Assembly: GCA_029821515.1 (NCBI GenBank)
Contig: JALGTD010000149.1
Span: forward strand, 1-5,267
DNA: 5,267 nucleotides
Reading direction: 5' to 3'
Origin: Candidatus Zipacnadia bacterium
Lineage (GTDB): Bacteria; Armatimonadota; Zipacnadia; Zipacnadales; Zipacnadaceae
Notes under the pieces: generated by a model
What the model saw: only the letters and a program-made list of their open reading frames with translations
The model's database searches: none
Told to the model about the DNA's origin: nothing
In this document: positions 1-5,267 of the stretch, in pieces
How positions within the stretch are numbered: the stretch's first letter is position 1
Layout of the letters: each line of letters opens with the position of its first letter
Position numbers and translations under genes: made by a program

Positions 1-1429
1 GGGTCTCATACTCGTCGGGAAGTGCCATTATGAACTGATGGGCATTAGCGGCCTTGGCCGCGGCGATGATTTCCTCCTCAGTGGCGTCGAGCCGACCATA
101 GGCAATATTCTCTTTAGCCGTTCCGCTGAATAGGAAAGTCTCTTGCAGTACCAGCGCGATGTGCTGGCGCAGCGACTGTTGGGTTACCTCCCGCACATCG
201 TGGCCGTCTATCCACACACGGCCTTCCAGCGGGTCGTAGAAACGAGGGATCAGGTTAATGACGCTGGTCTTGCCTGCCCCACTGCGTCCGACTAAGGCTA
301 TGGTCTCGCCCGGTTCGGCGTGGACAGTGATATCCTTGAGCACCACCTCGCCGGTCCGATACTTGAAGCTAACTCATCCGGTGCGTCCTGGATTTCCGGC
401 ACCTCGTCGAATATCTGAAAGATTCGGGCCAGCGCCGCCAGTGCCCGATTGAACATATCATAGATGCGAATCAGCCCACCGACTGGCCCGTAGAAGCGCA
501 TCAGGTAGCCAAGAAACATCACGATGTCGCCAGGAGAAGCCACAGAATTGCCCGCAATTGACGGGCCTGCCCCGTACCACAACACTCCCACGCTGCTCAA
601 CGAGGTGAGAAACCCAATGAACGGGAAGAATGTCGTCCACAGCCAGATGGCCCGCACGTTGGCCTGGTAGTACTCGCGGCTCCAGTTGCGAAATCTTTCT
701 AGCTCGTACTCCTCCCGCCCGAAGGCCTTCACGACGCTGATTCCACAATTCCGCATTGATGTCGCCCAGATCATCGCGGATTTTGCGGTACAAGGGCCGA
801 ATGTAGCGGGCAAATATGAGCAGGGAGACCACGAATATCGGCAGCGGCCACAGGCCGGCCAGCGCCAGGCGCCAGTTCATATACATCAGGATGATTACCG
901 TGCCGGCGATCGTCAGGATATTGGAGACGACTTCGTCAGTGCCGTGAACGACCATGTCCTCAACAGTGTTAACATCATTGGACACCCGCGACATGATGTC
1001 TCCGGTCTCGTTGCTCTCAAAGTAGCTCAGCGACAGCCTTTGGAGGTGCTCATAAAGATTCACGCGCAACTCATAGACAAAACGCTGCCCCAGGATGTGC
1101 ATAACGTTCATGCGAATACCGTTAAGCAGAGTTGCAGCGAAAAAAGCGCCGATTAGCAGACCGATATACCCGGGCAACAGGTGGTACTGCTGGTCGCGCA
1201 TTACTCCATCCACGATCAGCCTGCCCGTGATGAAGGGGGGAGCCAGTCCGGCCAGGCTTCCCAGCACCATGGCGGTTGCCCCAACCAGCACCTTGGGCCA
1301 GTGAGGGCCAAGCTGCTGCACAAACCATCCCAGCATCCGCCGGTCAGTTATTCTCAGGCGCTCTGTGCTGTCATCATCACCAGACCTGGATGAGCGCCCT
1401 CTATGATGTCCTCTTCCCATTCCACGCAT
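1..1429 (-). pseudogene. ABC exporter, fused permease-ATPase subunit (MsbA/LmrA type), frame-disrupted and cut by the window edge
   Basis: This would be an inner-membrane half-transporter that dimerises and exports a lipid, drug or peptide; the substrate cannot be told. The start ATG at 1429 begins an Arg/Ser/Asp-rich leader, then a typical exporter membrane domain (helices near residues 40-60, 80-105 and 165-215; conserved stretch LSYFESNETGDIMSRVSNDV). This frame is coherent down to DINAEL (about 746) and then turns to nonsense, stopping at 458. The protein resumes in another frame at GISVVKAFGREEYE (from 744) through the last helices to PEIQDAPDE (about 375), a frame that stops at 298. The nucleotide-binding domain continues from VSFKY (373) to the window edge, with Walker A GRSGAGKT and Q-loop LVLQETFLF. 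The signature and Walker B motifs lie outside. Both junctions lack residues the family normally has, which suggests small deletions. Identity is secure; whether it is a true pseudogene or an assembly fault is open. Confidence 0.9.
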
Positions 1430-1493
1430 TGCTTACAGACATCCTACTTTCGCAAAGGTGATGCTTAATTGCTACGTCAGACTGTCACCATCC

Positions 1494-1523
1494 ATTGTAC
1501 CACAAATCCCTCACCGCCGTTAA
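1494..1523 (-). promoter_or_regulatory. Possible sigma70-type promoter for the ABC exporter gene
   Basis: On the minus strand a TACAAT box (1494-1499, five of six matches to TATAAT) follows a TTAACG box (1518-1523, four of six to TTGACA) with an 18-nt spacer. Transcription would start near 1487 and leave a leader of about 60 nt before the ATG at 1429. It lies in the divergent gap between the ABC gene and comEC and would overlap the 5' part of comEC if comEC started at the upstream TTG (1469). I found no equally good comEC promoter on the plus strand. This is pattern matching only. Confidence 0.3.
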
Positions 1524-1594
1524 GGCCCAGAAGGAATCGGCGGCGGCGCCGCGAAGTTGCTTCCACGTTTCGGGGGGAGCCGAACCTACTCATT

Positions 1595-4126
1595 ATGGCT
1601 GCGGACAACGGTCCTCATGACGCTGAGAAAAGCATCGCTTCTGCGCCGGCTTTGGCGGAGCAAGCCTCCGCGCTCATTCAGCATCTGGGCTACCGTCCGC
1701 TGGTGAGCCTGACCTTCGGCCTGGTTGTTGGCGTGGTGCTCGCCGAGCAACTCCACATACGCTTCTCAGTTTTGTTGGTTCTCTTCCTTTTGGTGACCGC
1801 AGGCGGATTCATCATTAGCCACCGGCATTCGCCCGCCAGCCACCTGTGGCTCGTTGCCGCCTTCCTGGCCGTTGGCCTGTGCCTGCACTCAGCTCAATTT
1901 GTCGTTCCCCGCTCTGACATATCGCAGTACGCTCCCTCGGAGTCCGCAAACATCAACGGACGAATAGTCAGCATTCCGACTCAGAATCCTCACTGGCGTC
2001 GCATGGTTGTGGAGGTGCTTTCCGTTGGGATTGACCACGGCTCTTTTGCGGCTAGCGGGCTGCTATCACTGGCCCAGTCCGAGTGGGAAACACCAGTAGT
2101 GATAGGCGACGGAATAGCTGCCCAGATAAGCGATCTGGCGCTGCCACCGCGGGCGCTGAATCTGGGGCAATTCGATATGCGCCGTTATCTGGCGCGCCAG
2201 GGCATCACTGCGCAGGCGCGGATAGAGACCCTGCGCAAGCTGCCGGGGCCAGTGCCGTGGCAATTCAAGCTGAAGAATCTGGTGCACCTTTCTCGCCAGC
2301 GTGCCCTGGACAACCTGGAGCGGGCGATGCCCGGCTCCAACAGTGACTTCTATGCCCACTTGATGGCGGGCATGGTTTATGGCCTGCGGGCCGGCCCGGG
2401 AATAGATAAGCAGATCGAGGATCTGTTCCGGCGCACCGGCACCATCCACCTGCTGGTCGTCTCCGGCGCGCAAGTCACTTTCATCGTCTTTACCATCATT
2501 CTGCTGGTTACGGCCGGTCGGCGGCGGGCCCTGCATCCGTGGCATATCCTGATAATTGCGCCGGCTGTGGTGGGTTTTGCTCTGCTCGCCGGGCTGGCCC
2601 CGTCAGTCAGCCGCTCGCTGGTGATGGCCGCCGTACTCATTTATGCCCTGGTTAGCGGACGGCGCTACGACTTAATCAATGCCCTGGCCCTGGCTGTGTT
2701 TGTGCTGGTGATTGCCGACACCAATATTGTCTTTGATATGGGCGCCCAACTGACTTTTGCCGCGGTAATCGGCCTTGCTATCTACAGCCCCCGCCCTTAT
2801 CGGGACGCCCTGGGCCGACGCCACCGGCCCAGCCTTATGACGAGAATACTGCTGGCAACGCTGGGCGCCTGGATTATGGTGACACCCATCCTCGCCCACA
2901 ACTTCTACAGCTTTGCGGCGCTGGCTAATGTAGCTAATGCGATTGCCGTCCCCATCTCGATACTGGTGATACCGCTGGGGATGCTGGCGCTCATTAGTGG
3001 AGCGACGTTGCTGCCAGTGACCGTCGTCCTCTGCGGGCTGGCGCGGGTGTTGATGCAGGTAATGCTGCTGAGCAACAGGCTATGCCTGGCCTTGCCCTTC
3101 GCTTATGTAGATAATATCTACTTCTCGAGACTGGCCATGGCTGCGTGGTATGTTGGGATGGGGGGCATTGTTCTCGTGTTGGTCAAGCCGGGTCTGCGTC
3201 GGCGCGTGCGTGCCCTGGCCTCACGGGTGGATTGGAGATGGGTGGCAGTGGGGCTTGTGGCAGTCACCGGGCTGGCGTTGGTCGTCACTGTAGCGGGAGG
3301 GTCAGCAGCTTCTCTCAGCGTGACTTTCCTGGCCGTTGGCGACGGCCAGTGTGCCGTAATTGAGTCCCCAGGCGGCTCTGTAATAATGGTGGATGCCGGC
3401 AGTCGGCAGTATCCTAGCTTGCAAGGAGCACTGCTGGCCGACCGTGTTATTCTACCGTTTTTAAGCCGCCGTGGTATTCGCCGACTCGACGCCCTGGTTA
3501 TTACCCACCCGCAGTCGGACCACTGCAACGCCGTGCCCCGCCTGCTGCAGCGAATGCCGGTAGCCGTCATCCTGGAGCCGGGCTTCAATCCTGACACCAA
3601 CGTATGGCAGGCGGTAGAGCAAACAGCGAATGATTATCAAGTGCCTGTTGAGACGGTACGAGCCGGCGGCCGTCTCAATCTGGGGAAGAGGGCAGAGGCT
3701 GCGGTGCTGGCCCCCAGCTACCCGCTGATAACCGGTTCCCGCGATGACCTCAATAATAACTCGGTGGTTCTACGCTTGCAGTATAATGAGGTATCGCTGC
3801 TGATGCTGGCCGACCAGGAGAAAACAGGCCTGGCGCGGCTGATTACCTGGAGTCGCCAGCACGGGGTCCCACTGCGCAGCACGATTATGCAGGTGCCCCA
3901 CCACGGGCGCAATTTCGAGCAGGCTCTGCCAATAATTCAGCTATCCCAACCGCAACTGGGCATAATATCGGCGGAGCACAAACTGGTGCCAACAGCTTAT
4001 CCCTTCGTCGCAAACGCAGTTGAATTCATACAGACGGGAAATGCGGGAATGATTACAGTAGCGACTAACGGCGAGGACGTGCGAGTGTGTGGCTTTCTCA
4101 ACGGCTGCCGAAGGCTTGACTGGTGA
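1595..4126 (+). CDS. comEC: ComEC/Rec2 family DNA-uptake channel protein
   Basis: Polytopic inner-membrane protein that carries single-stranded DNA into the cytoplasm during natural transformation. From the ATG at 1595 it has 843 residues. In order: N-terminal helices and a soluble OB-like region (DUF4131, about 1-200); the Competence domain (about 240-510) with the family landmarks FRRTGTIHLLVVSGAQV (H285, S290-G291) and GLAPSVSRSLV (from 333); further helices; and a C-terminal metallo-beta-lactamase-like domain (about 573-843) with VGDGQCAVI (581-589), VDAG (599-602), THPQSDH (H638, D642, H643), D740 in LADQEKTG and VPHHG (H769-H770). The usual second D/H of HxDxDH is Q640, and the usual C-terminal HP is YP (802-803). 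Start choice: GGGGGGAG (1572-1579) lies 15 nt before this ATG, a long gap. An in-frame TTG at 1469, with AAAGGTG 8 nt upstream, would add 42 Arg-rich residues unlike the family. No comEA is in the window, so active competence is not shown. Confidence 0.95.
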   Translation: MAADNGPHDAEKSIASAPALAEQASALIQHLGYRPLVSLTFGLVVGVVLAEQLHIRFSVLLVLFLLVTAGGFIISHRHSPASHLWLVAAFLAVGLCLHSAQFVVPRSDISQYAPSESANINGRIVSIPTQNPHWRRMVVEVLSVGIDHGSFAASGLLSLAQSEWETPVVIGDGIAAQISDLALPPRALNLGQFDMRRYLARQGITAQARIETLRKLPGPVPWQFKLKNLVHLSRQRALDNLERAMPGSNSDFYAHLMAGMVYGLRAGPGIDKQIEDLFRRTGTIHLLVVSGAQVTFIVFTIILLVTAGRRRALHPWHILIIAPAVVGFALLAGLAPSVSRSLVMAAVLIYALVSGRRYDLINALALAVFVLVIADTNIVFDMGAQLTFAAVIGLAIYSPRPYRDALGRRHRPSLMTRILLATLGAWIMVTPILAHNFYSFAALANVANAIAVPISILVIPLGMLALISGATLLPVTVVLCGLARVLMQVMLLSNRLCLALPFAYVDNIYFSRLAMAAWYVGMGGIVLVLVKPGLRRRVRALASRVDWRWVAVGLVAVTGLALVVTVAGGSAASLSVTFLAVGDGQCAVIESPGGSVIMVDAGSRQYPSLQGALLADRVILPFLSRRGIRRLDALVITHPQSDHCNAVPRLLQRMPVAVILEPGFNPDTNVWQAVEQTANDYQVPVETVRAGGRLNLGKRAEAAVLAPSYPLITGSRDDLNNNSVVLRLQYNEVSLLMLADQEKTGLARLITWSRQHGVPLRSTIMQVPHHGRNFEQALPIIQLSQPQLGIISAEHKLVPTAYPFVANAVEFIQTGNAGMITVATNGEDVRVCGFLNGCRRLDW

Positions 4127-4138
4127 TAATTTCTAAAA

Positions 4139-4414
4139 CTACATCCCTCTAGCTTTTGCCCGGCAATCCTCTACGACCTCCGGCGGGATTATCTTCAGCG
4201 CGAGTACGATCAAGCCGGGGACGAGGATGACATCGTCGAGGTAGCCCAGTACGGGGATGAAATCGGGGATGATATCAATCGGTGACAGAGCATAGCCGAT
4301 CGCCACCACCAGTAGCCACCTGGCCAGCCGCGGCGTGCGCCGGTCTTTGAGCACGAGCTGATAGAGCTTCAGCTCGCGCTTTATGCTCCCAATGAGTGCT
4401 TTCAGTCTGCGCAC
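4139..4414 (-). CDS. DUF1232 (YkvA-like) small membrane-associated protein
   Basis: A 91-residue protein of the DUF1232 family, whose biochemical role is not established. The family core is plain: YALSPIDIIPDFIPVLGYLD at 41-60, followed by DVILVP (61-66) and a hydrophobic run to about 74. A basic amphipathic N-terminus (MRRLKALIGSIKREL) and a helix at 31-43 precede it. The pattern suggests one or two membrane hairpins, and the length fits the short members of the family. The start is GTG at 4414, chosen because AAGGGGAG (4423-4430) sits about 8 nt upstream. Its stop lies 12 bp from the comEC stop in convergent orientation, with no clear terminator hairpin between them, so the two transcripts may overlap. 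The 98 bp separating it from the GIY-YIG gene upstream contain no convincing gene, terminator or promoter, so co-transcription with that gene is possible. Confidence 0.9.
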   Translation of the reverse strand: MRRLKALIGSIKRELKLYQLVLKDRRTPRLARWLLVVAIGYALSPIDIIPDFIPVLGYLDDVILVPGLIVLALKIIPPEVVEDCRAKARGM

Positions 4415-4512
4415 AGCCTAGTCTCCCCTTGGTCAGCCTAATTCTTCACCACAGATGACGCTCAGTAAAAGCATGACCCGAGCCGGACCCAAGATGAAGC
4501 ACTCTCAATATT

Positions 4513-4800
4513 TTATTGTCGACGTTTGCTCAGTCGCTTGAGCTCCTCAACATCGCCCAATATGAGAGCTTCTTTCTTGGCACGACTCCATCCCTTAAGC
4601 TGGCGTTCGCGTTGCACGGCCAGCCCGTTGTTGTCGTAGGATTCTGAGTAGACTAACTGCACTGGACGCCGCTGTGAGGTGTAGCTTGGGCCTCGGCCAG
4701 CGTTGTGTGCTGCAAGCCGCTCGTGAAGATTGTCAGTGGCACCGACATAGTAGGAATGGTCACGGCATCGCAGGATGTACACATAGAATAGTCCGCTCAT
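4513..4800 (-). CDS. Single-domain GIY-YIG endonuclease-like protein (COG2827/YhbQ type)
   Basis: A 95-residue protein consisting almost entirely of one GIY-YIG domain. Visible motifs are the first strand FYVYILRC (5-12), the second strand YYVG (17-20), the catalytic-type arginine in NLHERLAAHN (R28, with H32), and the metal-binding-type glutamate in QRERQLKGW (E65), followed by the family's typical KKEALI segment. The tail is basic. All expected active-site positions are present, so it is probably an intact nuclease fold. Cellular roles of these stand-alone proteins are poorly known, and DNA repair or processing is only a family-level suggestion. No DNA-recognition domain of the homing type is attached. 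The ATG at 4800 fits, since the domain begins at once. The likely ribosome binding site, AAGGG (4809-4813), is 8 nt upstream and lies inside a small hairpin derived from the neighbouring repeat. It follows the tmRNA gene on the same strand but is probably separated from it by the tmRNA terminator. Confidence 0.92.
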   Translation of the reverse strand: MSGLFYVYILRCRDHSYYVGATDNLHERLAAHNAGRGPSYTSQRRPVQLVYSESYDNNGLAVQRERQLKGWSRAKKEALILGDVEELKRLSKRRQ

Positions 4801-4806
4801 GGGATA

Positions 4807-4818
4807 GGCCCTTCGGCC
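4807..4818 (-). promoter_or_regulatory. Hairpin covering the ribosome binding site of the GIY-YIG gene
   Basis: On the minus strand the sequence GGCCGAAGGGCC forms a 4-bp GGCC/GGCC stem with a GAAG loop, ending 6 nt before the ATG at 4800. The only plausible Shine-Dalgarno sequence, AAGGG (4809-4813, spacing 8 nt), is split between loop and stem, so initiation may be partly masked. The stem is short, and the effect on translation is inference. Confidence 0.4.
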
Positions 4819-4850
4819 GCTTCGACAGGCTCAGGACACCATTCGATGCG
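4807..4850. repeat. Dispersed-repeat-like segment (TTCGACAGGCTCAGGAC type)
   Basis: The stretch CGCTTCGACAGGCTCAGGAC (4818-4837) matches, from memory, a short intergenic repeat seen in many copies in various environmental bacterial genomes. When translated by chance it yields the tell-tale LSLSKR string, as it does here on the minus strand. Only one copy is in the window, so the repeat nature cannot be shown from this sequence alone. It sits between the GIY-YIG start codon and the inverted repeat next to ssrA. Confidence 0.5.
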
Positions 4851-4929
4851 CTGCGTGGGGGATTGGATGACTCGCACAGAGAAAAGTGGCTTGCCATGAG
4901 CAAGCCCCGCAGGGGCGCGTCGAATGGTG
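4837..4929. repeat. Inverted repeat abutting the tmRNA 3' end
   Basis: The left arm, CACCATTCGATGCGC (4837-4851), is matched by the reverse complement of 4915-4929, CACCATTCGACGCGC, at 14 of 15 positions. The arms enclose 63 bp. The right arm overlaps the last five bases of the tmRNA (CACCA, 4925-4929). Inside the element lie the tmRNA terminator hairpin and a second short hairpin, GCCCC/GGGGC (4904-4908 with 4912-4916), which competes with it for three bases. The arrangement resembles a small non-coding palindromic (REP or MITE-like) element lodged against ssrA. No target-site duplication was identified. Confidence 0.6.
4881..4906 (-). terminator. Rho-independent terminator of ssrA
   Basis: Reading on the minus strand, 18 nt past the tmRNA CCA end there is a perfect 7-bp stem GGCTTGC/GCAAGCC (4900-4906 with 4888-4894) with a 5-nt TCATG loop, followed by ACTTTTCTC (T-run at 4882-4885). 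The position just after a stable RNA gene and the T-run fit intrinsic termination. It would isolate ssrA from the GIY-YIG gene downstream. The stem is short and the T-run modest. Confidence 0.6.
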
Positions 4930-5267
4930 GAGGCGGCGGGAATTGAACCCGCGTCCGAAGAGGTGCTGCTAAAGCATCTACAGGCTTAGTGTGCGTATTG
5001 ATTTCGCTTCCGATAAGCCCACACACCCGGCTGAATCCGGAAGCTAGCTGAGACTTAGGTTTCCCCGCCGCGTGGCCCAGCAGCGCGTGGCGAGTAGCTA
5101 ATCTTTATGACGTCGCACCCCAACCCGATTAGCGGGGCCGAGGGGACGAGCCGCTTTGTTAAGCGGCTATTGCCATTGGATTGGCAGTTATTGGTTTCCG
5201 CGTTTTACGAGTCAGCGGAGATCTCGGCCTGCAGCCCTAACTCGCTGTCTCCCCGTCGAATCCATTT
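4925..5267 (-). ncRNA. ssrA: tmRNA (transfer-messenger RNA), 5' end cut by the window edge
   Basis: tmRNA rescues ribosomes stalled on broken mRNAs: charged with alanine and bound to SmpB, it adds a degradation tag to the nascent protein. The 3' part has the conserved tRNA-like end: GGACGCGGGTTCAATTCCCG (T arm) leading into CCGCCTCCACCA, with CCA encoded (4925-4927). The 5' part has the hallmark TGGATTCGACGGGG a few bases inside the right edge. The first pseudoknot is recognisable from CGAG, CCGC, CTCGTAAAA and GCGG in order, followed by the tag frame. A GCCGCTTAACAAAGCGGC hairpin holds the tag stop codon, as in many tmRNAs. About 8 nt of the 5' acceptor strand (expected to pair with CGCCTCC) lie beyond 5267, giving a full length near 351 nt, normal for the family. 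This is the one-piece form; no permutation is seen. Its promoter is outside the window. Confidence 0.97.
5159..5185 (-). other. tmRNA tag reading frame (ANPMAIAA, stop)
   Basis: The resume codon is inferred as GCC at 5185-5183. The flanking AATAACT-GCC-AAT aligns well with the E. coli resume region AATAGTC-GCA-AAC. The frame reads Ala-Asn-Pro-Met-Ala-Ile-Ala-Ala and ends with TAA (5161-5159) in the loop of a GCCGCTT/AAGCGGC-type hairpin. The AN start and the small hydrophobic AIAA end are typical degradation-tag features recognised by ClpXP-type proteases. At eight residues it is on the short side for the family. Confidence 0.85.

Noticed and set aside
686..1156. Plus-strand open frame of 156 codons opposite the ABC exporter
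   Set aside because: It is antisense to a strongly recognisable exporter membrane domain. Its product is Gln/His-rich with no family resemblance.
1461..1523. A 20-codon plus-strand frame (ATG at 1461, TAA at 1521) as a possible leader peptide for comEC
   Set aside because: The only Shine-Dalgarno candidate is immediately adjacent to the ATG with no spacing, and there is no attenuator-like structure or codon pattern to support it.
2066..2545. Minus-strand open frame of 159 codons inside comEC
   Set aside because: It is a shadow of comEC in GC-rich DNA. The sense strand encodes the conserved Competence domain, and the antisense product is compositionally odd.
3118..3600. Minus-strand open frame of 160 codons opposite the ComEC hydrolase domain
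   Set aside because: It is an Arg/Thr/Pro-rich shadow product. The sense strand has clear catalytic motifs.
4446..4470. TTCACCACAGATGACGC, resembling common CACAGAG-type intergenic repeats
   Set aside because: Only a short, imperfect, single copy is present, so there is not enough to call a repeat.
4674..4946. Plus-strand open frame of 90 codons over the GIY-YIG gene and the repeat
   Set aside because: It is antisense to the GIY-YIG domain and ends in the tmRNA acceptor region. It has no recognisable protein features.
4925..4990. Separate tRNA gene suggested by the GGGTTCAATTCCCGCC...CCA end
   Set aside because: The T arm and CCA belong to the tRNA-like domain of the tmRNA. There is no anticodon arm beside it, and the upstream sequence matches ssrA throughout.
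4760..5026. Minus-strand open frame of 88 codons over the GIY-YIG start, the repeat and the tmRNA
   Set aside because: It runs through the tmRNA 3' domain and the repeat. Its LSLSKR string is a typical chance translation of this kind of intergenic repeat.

Overview
The window looks like chromosomal DNA from a moderately GC-rich, uncultured-type bacterium. It holds housekeeping and cell-surface genes rather than an obvious accessory system. A Chloroflexota (Dehalococcoidia-like) origin is my guess. It rests on the general look of the ComEC and ABC proteins and on a dispersed-repeat signature near the tmRNA gene, not on a decisive marker.

Layout. Positions 1-1429 (minus strand) hold a type I ABC exporter subunit of the MsbA/LmrA kind. 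Its 5' end is complete, it runs off the left edge of the window, and it is broken by two internal frame disruptions that each look like a small deletion. Across a short divergent intergenic region, a large comEC gene (plus strand, best start 1595, ends 4126) encodes the DNA-uptake channel with its C-terminal metallo-beta-lactamase-like domain. Converging on it, only 12 bp away, is a minus-strand DUF1232/YkvA-like small membrane protein (4139-4414). Next on the same strand are a single-domain GIY-YIG endonuclease-like protein (4513-4800), a repeat-derived spacer (about 4807-4929) and an ssrA tmRNA gene (4925 to beyond 5267, lacking only about 8 nt of its 5' end).

How the parts relate. The ABC and comEC genes are divergent and comEC and the DUF1232 gene are convergent, so there is no large operon here. 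The ssrA gene appears to end in its own hairpin-plus-U-tract terminator before the GIY-YIG gene. The spacer between them carries an inverted repeat of 15 bp arms (14 matching). One arm overlaps the 3' CCA end of the tmRNA. The same spacer supplies the tmRNA terminator and a small hairpin that covers the likely ribosome binding site of the GIY-YIG gene.

I do not see a convincing new multi-gene system. The points most worth a second look are the repeat at the tmRNA 3' end, the decayed (or mis-assembled) ABC exporter, the non-canonical metal-ligand positions in the ComEC hydrolase domain, and the short predicted tmRNA tag ANPMAIAA.
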